Assembly (NCBI RefSeq): GCF_023476645.1 | Contig: NZ_JAMCOJ010000001.1 | Coordinates: forward strand, 310,001-374,000 | DNA: 64,000 nt | Direction: 5' to 3' | Origin: Cellulophaga sp. 20_2_10 | GTDB taxonomy: Bacteria; Bacteroidota; Bacteroidia; Flavobacteriales; Flavobacteriaceae | In this document: positions 1-8,855 of the stretch, piece after piece | How the letters are laid out: every line of letters begins with the position of its first letter | How positions within the stretch are numbered: the stretch's first letter is position 1 | Made by a program: the position numbers and the translations under genes | The notes under the pieces: generated by a model | Told to the model about the DNA's origin: nothing | Databases searched by the model: none | Seen by the model: the letters and a program-made list of their open reading frames with translations, nothing else

Positions 1-2
1 CT

Positions 3-1076
3 GCTATGGCAGGCACAGACCTGTTTACTCATATAAAATATATGACTATAACAACGGTACCAACACTAATTGTTACACTTATCTTTTTTGGTATTTTAAG
101 CGCTAATATAGATACATCGGGAACTACGGATACTGCATTTATATTAGACACAATAAGCACAAATTTTACTATTACACCATTATTGTTTATAGTTCCTATA
201 GTCGTTATTGTTTTAATTCTATTAAAAACAAAACCCATTGTTGCATTACTTTCTGGTGTAGGTTTAGCTATTGTTTTTGCCTTTATTTTTCAGCCTAAGC
301 TTTTAGATAGATTAGGTAAATCACAAGTAAGCTCTATTGTTACTGCTGTATTAACTGATACCTCTGTTTCTATAGATGACAGTGAACAAATAGCTCGTTT
401 TTCTGCTGAAGAGTTGACACTAATTAAAGAAAATGACGATCTAAAAAACATTTTTACGAGTACCGATCTAGAACACATTTACACAAAAGAAGATCTAGCA
501 GGTATTTTTACTACTCTTACTACAGATAAAGCAGTTTTAGCAACTAAGGCAGATAACCTAGATAAGCTAATTACTAAAAAAAGATTAAAGAAATTGTTTA
601 GTGCTGGTGGTATTAATGGTATGCTATGGACAATTTTACTTATTTGTTGTGCTATGGTTTTTGGTGGCATTATGGATGGCATTGGAGCCTTAGCTAGAAT
701 TACAAGAGCTCTACTATCTGTAGCAACAACTACCTTTGGTTTGTTTGCAAGTACAGTTGCTAGTTGTTTGGGTTTAAATGCTATTGCAAGTGACCAATAT
801 TTAGCCATAGTAATTCCAGGTAAAATGTTTAAAAAAGCATACGAAGACAAAGGTCTTGCTCCAGAGAACTTAAGTAGAACCTTAGAAGATTCTGGTACCG
901 TAACATCTGTATTAATTCCTTGGAATACCTGTGGTGCTTACCAGTCTGGAGTTCTTGGTGTTGGTGTTGGCGAATACTTTATATATGCTATATTTAACTG
1001 GTTAAGTCCGTTTACAACTTTACTTTTTGCTGCCTTAAACATTAAAATTAGACAGTTAAAAGACAAAAAAGCGTAA
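3..1076 (+). CDS. nhaC: Na+/H+ antiporter, NhaC family (3' part)
   Basis: Inner-membrane sodium/proton antiporter used for pH and sodium homeostasis. The frame is open to the left edge of the window, so the N-terminal part is missing; the ATG at 6 is probably internal. About 356 residues are visible. They contain several hydrophobic helices and a conserved NhaC-type C-terminal half with GLNAIASDQYLAIVIPG and a VTSVLIPWNTCG-like stretch near the end. A charged, soluble loop of about 90 residues lies between two membrane blocks (roughly visible residues 110-200). NhaC family membership rests on these C-terminal motifs. The substrate is inferred from the family. Confidence 0.85.
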   Translation, partial: AMAGTDLFTHIKYMTITTVPTLIVTLIFFGILSANIDTSGTTDTAFILDTISTNFTITPLLFIVPIVVIVLILLKTKPIVALLSGVGLAIVFAFIFQPKLLDRLGKSQVSSIVTAVLTDTSVSIDDSEQIARFSAEELTLIKENDDLKNIFTSTDLEHIYTKEDLAGIFTTLTTDKAVLATKADNLDKLITKKRLKKLFSAGGINGMLWTILLICCAMVFGGIMDGIGALARITRALLSVATTTFGLFASTVASCLGLNAIASDQYLAIVIPGKMFKKAYEDKGLAPENLSRTLEDSGTVTSVLIPWNTCGAYQSGVLGVGVGEYFIYAIFNWLSPFTTLLFAALNIKIRQLKDKKA

Positions 1077-1157
1077 AACTAAATACTACATAAAGAAAGC
1101 TTATTGTTCTATAAACAATTAAAATTTTATTCATCTTACTAAAGCATATTTGTAGGT

Positions 1158-1165
1158 TATATTTG
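1158..1165 (+). promoter_or_regulatory. Putative Bacteroidota -7 element for the peroxiredoxin operon
   Basis: TATATTTG matches the Bacteroidota consensus TAnnTTTG and lies about 37 bases before the peroxiredoxin ATG. I do not see a clear TTG -33 box at ideal spacing, so the call is tentative. Confidence 0.4.
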
Positions 1166-1201
1166 CAGTAACAAAAATGTATAACCTTAAATAAAAAATA
1201 A

Positions 1202-1846
1202 ATGGCTTTTGTAGGTAAAAAATTCCCGGATTTAAATGTTAACGCAATGAATGAAATGGGCGATACTTTCAAACTGAACGTATTGGAAGAGGCTCAAAAC
1301 AACAACAAAAAAGTATTATTATTCTGGTACCCTAAAGATTTTACTTTTGTATGCCCAACAGAATTACACGCTTTTCAATCTGCACTAGCAGAATTTGAAA
1401 AAAGAAATACAATAGTAATTGGAGCTTCTTGTGATACTGCGGAAGTACACTTTGCTTGGTTAAGTACGCCAAAAGATAATGGTGGTATAGAAGGTGTTAC
1501 TTACCCAATATTAGCAGATAGCAACAGAAACTTAGCTTCTACTTTAGGAATCTTAGATATATCTAACGAAACTTACAATGATGAAACAGGAGTTATAACT
1601 GTAGATGGTGACAATGTTACTTACAGAGCAACTTACTTAATAGATGAAGAAGGTACTGTTTTTCATGAAGGAATTAACCATATGCCTTTAGGAAGAAATG
1701 TAAATGAGTTTTTACGTTTAGTAGATGCTTACACTCACGTACAAAAAAACGGTGAAGTTTGTCCTGCAAACTGGGAAGAAGGAAAAGATGCTATGCAAGC
1801 TAACGCTAAAGGTACAGCAGAATATTTAGCTTCTCACTCTAACTAA
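1202..1846 (+). CDS. Peroxiredoxin, AhpC/Prx typical 2-Cys family
   Basis: Cytoplasmic thiol peroxidase that reduces hydrogen peroxide and organic hydroperoxides. The 214-residue protein has the peroxidatic motif DFTFVCPTE with Cys51, and a resolving cysteine near residue 187 in GEVCPANW. Both are in the positions expected for typical 2-Cys enzymes. The next gene, 7 bases downstream, encodes a thioredoxin-like protein that could be its electron donor. An in-frame ATG follows a Bacteroidota-type promoter, which supports the chosen start. The family call is secure. Pairing with the downstream thioredoxin is inferred from gene order. Confidence 0.95.
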   Translation: MAFVGKKFPDLNVNAMNEMGDTFKLNVLEEAQNNNKKVLLFWYPKDFTFVCPTELHAFQSALAEFEKRNTIVIGASCDTAEVHFAWLSTPKDNGGIEGVTYPILADSNRNLASTLGILDISNETYNDETGVITVDGDNVTYRATYLIDEEGTVFHEGINHMPLGRNVNEFLRLVDAYTHVQKNGEVCPANWEEGKDAMQANAKGTAEYLASHSN

Positions 1847-1853
1847 TTTTAGT

Positions 1854-2168
1854 ATGTTACTAGAACTAGAAAAAGACAACTTAGCAGAACTAATTGCTGA
1901 AAACGAAAAAGTTGTTGTACAGTTCTCTGCTACTTGGTGTGGAAACTGTAGAATTATGAAGCCTAAATTTAAAAAAGAGGCTGCAGAAAACGAATCTATT
2001 ACATTTATTTTAGCTGATGCTGAGAAATTTCCTGAATCTAGAAAATTAGCCAATGTAGACAATTTACCTACATTTGCTACATTCGAAAATGGAAGTATCA
2101 AAAACCAGACGCAGACTAATAAATATGATGTTTTAAAAGAATTAGTACATGAAATTGCCAATAATTAA
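1854..2168 (+). CDS. Thioredoxin family protein with WCGNC active site
   Basis: Small 104-residue thioredoxin-fold protein. The redox motif at residues 28-32 is WCGNC rather than the WCGPC of classical thioredoxin, so the residue before the second cysteine is Asn instead of Pro. The cis-Pro region LPTFATF is present. It lies 7 bases after the peroxiredoxin gene and its 3' end overlaps the next gene by 20 bases, so the three are probably co-translated. It probably keeps the peroxiredoxin reduced, but that is inference from context. No signal peptide is seen, which points to the cytoplasm. Confidence 0.9.
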   Translation: MLLELEKDNLAELIAENEKVVVQFSATWCGNCRIMKPKFKKEAAENESITFILADAEKFPESRKLANVDNLPTFATFENGSIKNQTQTNKYDVLKELVHEIANN

Positions 2169-2406
2169 ACACCTTACAAGTTTTATAAAAGAGAACGATG
2201 AAGATTACGTTCTTGAAACAATTGAAACTCTAGAGGCGCTCACAGAAGTTTCTTCTATTAAAGATGAAGAACTGGATGTTATTGGAGAACTAATTTCTAA
2301 TATGTATGGTGCTTTAGAGGTGCAAAAATCTATTAAGGAAGGTGTACCAGAAAAAGAAGCTCTAAACAGTTTTATGAAACGAGTATTAGGTTCTATAGAC
2401 AAGTAA
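2149..2406 (+). CDS. DUF6952 family protein
   Basis: An 85-residue acidic, helical protein that I recognise as the flavobacterial DUF6952 family; its function is unknown. It starts inside the last 20 bases of the thioredoxin gene in another frame, a tight coupling that argues for a role linked to the peroxiredoxin-thioredoxin pair. It has no cysteine, so it is not itself a thiol redox enzyme. It has no signal peptide or membrane helix. A perfect 17-bp terminator stem begins 24 bases after its stop and closes the operon. Confidence 0.8.
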   Translation: MKLPIIKHLTSFIKENDEDYVLETIETLEALTEVSSIKDEELDVIGELISNMYGALEVQKSIKEGVPEKEALNSFMKRVLGSIDK

Positions 2407-2430
2407 GCAGTATAACTACTGCTCTAAAAC

Positions 2431-2465
2431 AAAAGCCACAATTCTAATTTAGAATTGTGGCTTTT
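2431..2465. terminator. Rho-independent terminator after the peroxiredoxin operon
   Basis: Perfect 17-bp inverted repeat (2431-2447 with 2449-2465) with flanking A and T runs, ending the plus-strand operon. The symmetry would let it work in both directions. Confidence 0.85.
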
Positions 2466-2476
2466 ATATTTTAGAC

Positions 2477-2548
<72 letters not shown>

Positions 2549-2564
2549 ATAATCTATAATTTAA

Positions 2565-2607
2565 AACAAACAAAACCCTGAAAACTAGTCTCAGGGTTTT
2601 GTTTGTT
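2565..2607. terminator. Terminator facing the ankyrin gene
   Basis: Perfect 17-bp inverted repeat (2565-2581 with 2591-2607) around a 9-base loop. It lies just after the stop of the minus-strand ankyrin gene. With the 2431-2465 stem it brackets the CTTT tract. Confidence 0.8.
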
Positions 2608-2637
2608 ATGGTAAATTGTTGTTGTTTGTTATATTCT

Positions 2638-3111
2638 CTATGCTAGTAGCGCAACTAAATCATCTAAACCTTGCATTTTAGCATGATCCAAAGCCGAGTT
2701 TCCTCTTTGATCTACTACAGTTTTATCTGCATTTTTATCTAATAACATTTTAATTATAGATTGCCTATTAAATGTTGCCGCGTAAATCAAAGCTGTAGCT
2801 CCAGATAAATTTACTGCATTAACAGCTGCACCTTCAGCAATTAAAAACTCGGCAATAGCATCAAAACCTTTAAAGCAAACTCCCATTAAAGCAGTATTTC
2901 CAGATGCATCTTTATCTTCTATAGAAGCATTATTAGTCAATAACACCTTTGCTATATCTAAATAGTTATAATAGGTAGCCAAAATTAGAGGCGTAGATCC
3001 ACGCGTGTCTCTTATATTCACTAATTCTGGATGAGCAGCAACCATTTGGGTTACTTCCTCTAATTCATTAGCACGTATTGCATTAAAAAATGCAGTTGTT
3101 ATATCCGTCAT
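2638..3111 (-). CDS. Ankyrin repeat protein next to catalase
   Basis: A 157-residue protein made of about four ankyrin repeats, with recurrent G-(S/A)TPLI-A and AKVLL patterns from residue 30 to the end. There is no signal peptide. It lies downstream of the catalase gene on the same strand. Ankyrin proteins beside catalase are known in other bacteria, for example AnkB with KatB in Pseudomonas, where the ankyrin protein supports catalase activity. A similar helper role here is inferred. A strong hairpin terminator separates the two genes, so its expression may depend on read-through. Confidence 0.85.
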   Translation of the reverse strand: MTDITTAFFNAIRANELEEVTQMVAAHPELVNIRDTRGSTPLILATYYNYLDIAKVLLTNNASIEDKDASGNTALMGVCFKGFDAIAEFLIAEGAAVNAVNLSGATALIYAATFNRQSIIKMLLDKNADKTVVDQRGNSALDHAKMQGLDDLVALLA

Positions 3112-3129
3112 ATTCTTTTTATAAAAAAA

Positions 3130-3158
3130 GGGATAAATAGCATACCGCTATTTATCCC
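3130..3158 (-). terminator. Terminator between catalase and ankyrin genes
   Basis: Perfect 12-bp stem (3130-3141 with 3147-3158), 5-base loop, followed on the minus strand by seven T. It ends the catalase transcript only about a dozen bases before the ankyrin start codon, so it may act as an attenuator. Confidence 0.8.
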
Positions 3159-3178
3159 GTATTAAACTATTGTTATTC

Positions 3179-4636
3179 TTAGTAATTTTCTAATTCCGAA
3201 ATACCTAGAGCTCTACGTACTCCGTTACCGTAGGCAAGATCTGCTTTATCAAAAAGAACTAATTGACGCTCTATAACTGGCATAGAAACTCCTTGCATTG
3301 CCGCAGCAATATTACTAAATAATCTATTTTTTTGGTCGTCATTAAACATCCTGAATAAATCTCCTGGTTGCTTAAACTCACCATAGGTATCATTTTCTTC
3401 GTAACGTTTAACATCACCGCTAATTTTCATTGGTGGTTCTTCTACGCTAGCGTCTTCAATTGGTCCGCCTTTAGAATTTGGCTCATAATACGCATCTGGA
3501 GTACCAAAATCATTAGTAAAGAAACGCATAGCACCATCTTTATGGTAGTGATTAACTTCTGATTTAGCTGCATTAGCAGGTAAAGCCTCGTAATGTGTAC
3601 CTAATCTATATCTGTGGGCATCTGCATAAGAAAATATACGTGCTTGCAATACTTTGTCAGGAGAAAAACCAATACCCGGAACAACATTAGAAGGCGAATA
3701 AGCTGCATTTTCTACAAATTGCCAGTAGTTTTCTGGATTTTTATTTAACTCCATCTCCCCTACTTCTATTAACGGGTAATCTGCGTGTGGCCACACCTTA
3801 GTTAAGTCGAACGGATTGTATGGTGTTTTTTCGGCATCTGCCTCTGGCATTACCTGTATTTTTAATGTCCACTTAGGAAAACTACCTTTTTCTATAGCTC
3901 CAAAAAGCTCTTCTTGATACTTTTCTCTAGTCTCACCAATTATTTTAGCCGACTCTTCATTTGTATAATGCTTATGTCCTTGTTGTGTTTTAAAGTGAAA
4001 CTTCACCCAAAAACGTTCATTATCAGCACTCCAAAAACTATAGGTATGAGATCCGTAACCATTCATATGCATAGGCGTAATTGGTATACCTCTATCAGAC
4101 ATTAAAATAGTTACTTGGTGTAAACTCTCTGGAGATAAAGACCAATAATCCCACATTGCTTCCGGAGAGCGCATATTTGTTTTTGGATGCCTTTTTTGTG
4201 TATGTATAAAATCTGGAAACTTATAACCATCTCTTAAAAAGAATACGGGGGTATTATTACCAACCATATCCCAATTACCCTCTTCTGTATAAAACTTAAC
4301 AGAAAAACCACGTACATCTCTTTCTGTATCTGCAGCTCCCATTTCACCAGCAACGGTAGAAAATCGACTTAAAATAGGTGTTTTTTTTCCTACTGAAGAA
4401 AATATTTTTGCTCTAGTATACTTACTTATATCATGTGTTACAGTAAATGTACCCATTGCTCCCCAGCCTTTTGCATGTACAACACGTTCTGGTATTCGCT
4501 CTCTATTTTGATGCGCTAATTTCTCTAATAATTTATAATCTTGAATTAAAACCGGGCCTCTATCACCAGCTGTTTGTGAACGCTGATTGTTTGATACTGG
4601 AGCCCCAGCAGAAGTGGTAAGTTTTTTGTTTTCCAT
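3179..4636 (-). CDS. katA: Monofunctional haem catalase
   Basis: Decomposes hydrogen peroxide to water and oxygen. The 485-residue length fits small-subunit catalases. The catalytic His54 lies in [14 protein letters not shown], the distal Asn is residue 127 in [11 protein letters not shown], and the proximal haem-ligand Tyr337 lies in [15 protein letters not shown]. There is no signal peptide, so it is cytoplasmic. It is transcribed divergently from tpx across about 230 bases that contain a dyad resembling a regulator site, and it is followed by a terminator and an ankyrin gene. Shared peroxide control with tpx is inferred. Confidence 0.97.
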   Translation of the reverse strand: MENKKLTTSAGAPVSNNQRSQTAGDRGPVLIQDYKLLEKLAHQNRERIPERVVHAKGWGAMGTFTVTHDISKYTRAKIFSSVGKKTPILSRFSTVAGEMGAADTERDVRGFSVKFYTEEGNWDMVGNNTPVFFLRDGYKFPDFIHTQKRHPKTNMRSPEAMWDYWSLSPESLHQVTILMSDRGIPITPMHMNGYGSHTYSFWSADNERFWVKFHFKTQQGHKHYTNEESAKIIGETREKYQEELFGAIEKGSFPKWTLKIQVMPEADAEKTPYNPFDLTKVWPHADYPLIEVGEMELNKNPENYWQFVENAAYSPSNVVPGIGFSPDKVLQARIFSYADAHRYRLGTHYEALPANAAKSEVNHYHKDGAMRFFTNDFGTPDAYYEPNSKGGPIEDASVEEPPMKISGDVKRYEENDTYGEFKQPGDLFRMFNDDQKNRLFSNIAAAMQGVSMPVIERQLVLFDKADLAYGNGVRRALGISELENY

Positions 4637-4730
4637 AACAATACTATTTATTTGTGTCGTAAAATTAGTAAAATATTTAGCAGAACATAAGTTAAGAAAT
4701 TGTTTGATCTTATCAAAGAATAAGTTTTAC

Positions 4731-4754
4731 TTATAACTTCTTTAAAAGTAATAA
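4731..4754. promoter_or_regulatory. Imperfect dyad between katA and tpx
   Basis: A 24-base inverted repeat with 10 of 12 pairs complementary lies in the divergent katA/tpx region. It could be the operator of a peroxide sensor such as OxyR or PerR. I cannot assign the regulator by eye. Confidence 0.3.
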
Positions 4755-4864
4755 TTTTACCTTATAATTAATTAGTTGCAGGTGTTCGCTACTTTTTTAT
4801 TCAAAATAGTTACATATCACTCATATATTTTTTAATTTCACACCAAAATTAAAACACACACATT

Positions 4865-5362
4865 ATGGCTATAGTTACATTAAAAGGAAATAAAATAAAT
4901 ACAGTAGGGAATTTACCAGAAGTTGGAAGCTCAGCTCCTGATTTTAAACTAACTAAAAATGATTTATCTACAGCTACTTTGGAAAACTACAAAGGTAAAA
5001 AGGTAGTTTTAAATATATTCCCAAGTGTAGACACGGGTACTTGCGCACAATCTGTTAGACAATTTAATAAAGATGCTGCTACCTTAAATAACACAGTTGT
5101 TTTATGTGTATCTAAAGATTTACCATTTGCACAGGCTCGTTTTTGTGGCGCAGAAGGTTTAGATAATGTAGAAATGTTATCAGATTTTAAAGATGGTAAT
5201 TTTGGTTCGCATTACAATGTTTCTTTTTCAGATGGACCTTTAGAGGCTCTTTTATCTAGATCTATTGTTGTTTTAAATGAAGAAGGTAAAGTTATCTACA
5301 CAGAACAAGTTGCAGAAACCACTGAAGAACCCAATTATAAAGCTGCTTTAGAAGTATTATAG
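4865..5362 (+). CDS. tpx: Thiol peroxidase Tpx
   Basis: Atypical 2-Cys peroxiredoxin that reduces hydroperoxides with thioredoxin as donor. The 165-residue protein has the peroxidatic Cys60 in PSVDTGTCAQSVRQFN and the resolving Cys94 in ARFCGAEG, which match the Tpx family spacing. It is divergent from katA, and its stop is followed after one base by the start of the diacylglycerol kinase gene. This is the third peroxide-removing enzyme within 5 kb. Confidence 0.96.
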   Translation: MAIVTLKGNKINTVGNLPEVGSSAPDFKLTKNDLSTATLENYKGKKVVLNIFPSVDTGTCAQSVRQFNKDAATLNNTVVLCVSKDLPFAQARFCGAEGLDNVEMLSDFKDGNFGSHYNVSFSDGPLEALLSRSIVVLNEEGKVIYTEQVAETTEEPNYKAALEVL

Positions 5363-5363
5363 T

Positions 5364-5735
5364 ATGCCAAAGGAAAGTTTTGCATTAAATAGAATACGCA
5401 GTGTTGGTTATGCTTTAAAAGGTGCTATATTACTTTTAAAAACAGAAGCTAGTATTAAGGTTCAGTTTTTTATCTGTATTTTAATTACCTCTTTAGGTTT
5501 TTATTTCAAAATCTCTAGCTCGGAATGGATTTTTCAGACGTTCGCTATTGGTATGGTAATGGGTATTGAAGGCCTTAATACAGCTATAGAAAAAATAGCA
5601 GATTACGTACAGCCGGAGTTCGATGTAAAAATTGGCTTTATTAAGGACGTTGCTGCTGGTGCTGTTATGATTGTGTCTATAACAGCATCAATAGTGGGAT
5701 GTATTATTTACATCCCTAAAATTTTTAACTGGTAA
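5364..5735 (+). CDS. dgkA: Diacylglycerol/undecaprenol kinase family protein
   Basis: Small integral membrane lipid kinase of 123 residues with three hydrophobic helices and the family motif EGLNTAIEKIADYV near residue 75. Members phosphorylate diacylglycerol or undecaprenol; the substrate is not clear from sequence. The gene starts one base after tpx and precedes ftsK by 44 bases, so it belongs to the run tpx-dgkA-ftsK-lolA-lptF-ribB. The longer N-terminal segment LNRIRSVGYALKGAILLLKTE is typical of the Gram-positive/Bacteroidota type. Confidence 0.92.
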   Translation: MPKESFALNRIRSVGYALKGAILLLKTEASIKVQFFICILITSLGFYFKISSSEWIFQTFAIGMVMGIEGLNTAIEKIADYVQPEFDVKIGFIKDVAAGAVMIVSITASIVGCIIYIPKIFNW

Positions 5736-5779
5736 CCAACACATTGGTTATTTATAAATAATAAAGGAATACATATTTA

Positions 5780-8191
5780 ATGGCAAAACAGACTAGTAAA
5801 AAGAAAGCTGCTACCCCTAAAAAGAAACGCAGTCTTGGCTTATCTAAACAAAACAAAATATTGTTAGGTAGTGTTATAATGCTGTTTGCCATTGCTTTAT
5901 TTTTCTCTTTTACTTCTTTCTACTTTACCTGGCAAGAAGACCAGAGTTTGTTATCTGAGTTTGCAAATAGAAACGAACAAGCACAAAATCTATTAAATAA
6001 ATTTGGAGCCAGTATTGGTCATCTATTTTTATACAAAGGTTTTGGCGTGTCTTCTTTTATAGTACCAATACTTTTATTTTTATCCGGATTAACGCTCTTT
6101 TTTAGTTTGCCTAAAAACGGTTTAATTAAAAAATGGATTTGGGGACTACTATTTATTTTGTGGTTTTCTATTGCTTTTGGATTTTTTGCTGCTAAATGGC
6201 CTTTACTAGGTGGTTTAGTTGGTTATGAGATGAATGATTTTCTTCAAGATTACGTTGGTAAAATTGGCGTATTATTATTGCTTATTTTTGGTTTGATATT
6301 TATTTTGGTTCGCCTATTTAAATTCACGCCAGAAAATGTATTACTTTACTTTAAACAAAAGAAAACTGCTTTATCTGAAGAATTTAGTTCTACCACCGAT
6401 GCTACCGATTCTACTGATGCTGCTAAAGAAGATAAAAAATCTTCCGTTACAGAAAAAGTAAAAGAAGAAGCTCCTGTTGTAGTAGAAACATACACTCATA
6501 AAGAGAAAATACCACCTATAGAAAAAGAGGTTGTTAAAGAAGACAATAGCTTTGAGGTTACTGTAGCTAAAGAGGAAGAGGAACTTATTCCTGATAACTT
6601 AGATATGCAGGTAGAAAAAGTTACCGAAGAGAAAGAGGAAACAGATAACCTAGCAGATAAATTAGTTGAAGACTTTGGAGAGTTTGATCCTACCTTAGAA
6701 TTAGCTAATTATAAGTTTCCGCATATAGATTTACTTGATCAACACGGCGCAAATACTGGAATTACAATTAATCAAGAAGAATTAGAAGAAAACAAAAATA
6801 AGATTGTAGAAACTCTTAAAAACTACAAAATTGGAATTGCTCAAATAAAAGCTACTATTGGACCTACGGTTACTTTGTACGAGATTGTTCCGGATGCTGG
6901 TGTACGTATTTCTAAAATTAAAAACTTAGAAGACGATATTGCATTGTCATTAGCTGCATTAGGTATTCGTATTATAGCACCAATTCCTGGCAAAGGAACT
7001 ATTGGTATAGAAGTTCCTAACAAAAACCCGTCTATCGTATCTATGCGTTCTGTAATTGCAAGTAGTAGGTTCCAAAAAGCAGAAATGGAACTGCCAATTG
7101 CTTTTGGTAAAACTATTAGTAATGAGACTTTAGTCGTAGATTTAGCTAAAATGCCACACTTATTAATGGCAGGTGCTACAGGACAAGGTAAATCTGTTGG
7201 TTTAAACGCCGTATTAACATCACTCTTGTATAAAAAACATCCTGCAGAGGTTAAATTTGTACTTGTAGATCCTAAAAAAGTAGAACTTACGCTATTTAAT
7301 AAGATAGAACGTCACTTTTTAGCCAAATTGCCAGATTCTGAAGATGCCATTATTACAGACAATGCCAAGGTTATAAATACCTTAAATTCGCTTTGTATAG
7401 AAATGGATAACAGGTACGAGTTGCTAAAAGCTGCAATGGTACGTAACATCAAAGAATACAATGTTAAATTTAAAGCTCGTAAATTAAATCCTAATGACGG
7501 ACATATGTTTTTACCATACATTGTATTGGTAATAGATGAGTTTGCAGATTTAATTATGACAGCTGGTAAAGAGGTAGAAACACCTATTGCGCGTTTAGCT
7601 CAGTTGGCTAGAGCCATTGGTATTCATCTAATTATAGCCACACAAAGACCATCTGTAAACGTAATTACGGGTATTATAAAAGCCAATTTCCCTGCGCGTA
7701 TTGCATTTAGAGTAACTTCTAAAATAGATTCTAGAACCATACTAGATGCGCAAGGTGCAGATCAATTAATTGGTCGTGGAGATATGCTTTACACACAAGG
7801 TAATGATGTTATACGTGTACAATGTGCCTTTGTAGACACTCCTGAAGTAGAAAAAATAACAGGTTACATAGGATCACAGAGAGCATATGCAGAAGCTCTT
7901 TTATTACCAGAATATGTTGGTCCGGATGAGTCTGGCACAGGTATTGATAATAACATATCAGACAGAGATATTCTGTTTAGAGATGCTGCAGAAGTTATTG
8001 TAATTGCACAACAAGGTTCTGCCTCTCTAATACAAAGAAAATTGAAGTTAGGTTACAATAGAGCAGGTAGAATTATAGATCAATTGGAAGCTGCTGGTAT
8101 TGTTGGTCATTTTGAAGGAAGTAAAGCAAGACAAGTTTTAGTACCAGATATGATGGCATTAGACCAATTATTAGACAACGAGAAAAAATAA
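5780..8191 (+). CDS. ftsK: DNA translocase FtsK/SpoIIIE
   Basis: Septal DNA pump that clears the chromosome terminus during division and activates dimer resolution. The 803-residue protein has four membrane helices in about the first 190 residues and an acidic, low-complexity linker (about 200-300). The motor follows, with Walker A GATGQGKS at 465-472 and Walker B LVIDEFADLI near 582. A C-terminal gamma winged helix (about 735-790) begins DAAEVIVIAQQGSASLIQRK and would read KOPS-like sites. The start follows a purine-rich site and a lysine-rich N terminus. Confidence 0.96.
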   Translation: MAKQTSKKKAATPKKKRSLGLSKQNKILLGSVIMLFAIALFFSFTSFYFTWQEDQSLLSEFANRNEQAQNLLNKFGASIGHLFLYKGFGVSSFIVPILLFLSGLTLFFSLPKNGLIKKWIWGLLFILWFSIAFGFFAAKWPLLGGLVGYEMNDFLQDYVGKIGVLLLLIFGLIFILVRLFKFTPENVLLYFKQKKTALSEEFSSTTDATDSTDAAKEDKKSSVTEKVKEEAPVVVETYTHKEKIPPIEKEVVKEDNSFEVTVAKEEEELIPDNLDMQVEKVTEEKEETDNLADKLVEDFGEFDPTLELANYKFPHIDLLDQHGANTGITINQEELEENKNKIVETLKNYKIGIAQIKATIGPTVTLYEIVPDAGVRISKIKNLEDDIALSLAALGIRIIAPIPGKGTIGIEVPNKNPSIVSMRSVIASSRFQKAEMELPIAFGKTISNETLVVDLAKMPHLLMAGATGQGKSVGLNAVLTSLLYKKHPAEVKFVLVDPKKVELTLFNKIERHFLAKLPDSEDAIITDNAKVINTLNSLCIEMDNRYELLKAAMVRNIKEYNVKFKARKLNPNDGHMFLPYIVLVIDEFADLIMTAGKEVETPIARLAQLARAIGIHLIIATQRPSVNVITGIIKANFPARIAFRVTSKIDSRTILDAQGADQLIGRGDMLYTQGNDVIRVQCAFVDTPEVEKITGYIGSQRAYAEALLLPEYVGPDESGTGIDNNISDRDILFRDAAEVIVIAQQGSASLIQRKLKLGYNRAGRIIDQLEAAGIVGHFEGSKARQVLVPDMMALDQLLDNEKK

Positions 8192-8209
8192 CATTTAATA
8201 ACCATTACG

Positions 8210-8851
8210 ATGAAAAAATTAGGAGTTTTAGTATTTATTTTAATAGCAAATGTATCTTTTGCTCAAAATTCCGCTAAGGCAAAAGCCTTGTTAGATCAGG
8301 TTTATAACAAAGTTACTAGTTACGATAACATTTTTGTAGACTTTAAACACTCACTAAACAATAGTGAAGCAAACATAAATAGAGAAACAAGAGGAGATGT
8401 TACCCTACAGGGCGAAAAATATCTTTTTAATTACTTAGGATCTATGCAATTGTTTGATGGCAAAAAGGTATACACTGTTGTTCCTGACAACGAAGAAGTA
8501 ACTATTGAAGATAAGTCTAGCGACGATAATGCTATGACGCCTTCTAAAATGTTAACTTTTTACAAATCTGGGCATAATTATGCTTGGGATAAGTTGCAAA
8601 CTATAAACGGAAGAAAAATTCAGTATATTAAATTAATTCCTATAGATTCTAATTCTGAGATAAAGTCTAGACTTTTAGGTATAGATGTAGAGACAAAACA
8701 CATCTATAATCTTATAGAAACAGGCGCTAATGGAACAAAAACTACAATTACTGTTAATTCTTTTAAAACAAATCAGACTTTATCAAAAAGCTTATTTACT
8801 TTTGACCTTAAAAAGTACGAAGATAGTGGGTACTATATCATAAGAAACTAA
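8210..8851 (+). CDS. lolA: Outer-membrane lipoprotein carrier LolA
   Basis: Periplasmic chaperone that carries lipoproteins from the LolCDE complex to the outer membrane. The 213-residue precursor has a Sec signal peptide ending near VSFAQN, followed by the LolA-like beta fold with a characteristic YDNIFVDFKHSLN stretch. The gene lies 18 bases after ftsK, a neighbourhood common in Bacteroidota, and 4 bases before an LptF-type permease. Confidence 0.9.
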   Translation: MKKLGVLVFILIANVSFAQNSAKAKALLDQVYNKVTSYDNIFVDFKHSLNNSEANINRETRGDVTLQGEKYLFNYLGSMQLFDGKKVYTVVPDNEEVTIEDKSSDDNAMTPSKMLTFYKSGHNYAWDKLQTINGRKIQYIKLIPIDSNSEIKSRLLGIDVETKHIYNLIETGANGTKTTITVNSFKTNQTLSKSLFTFDLKKYEDSGYYIIRN

Positions 8852-8855
8852 GCCA

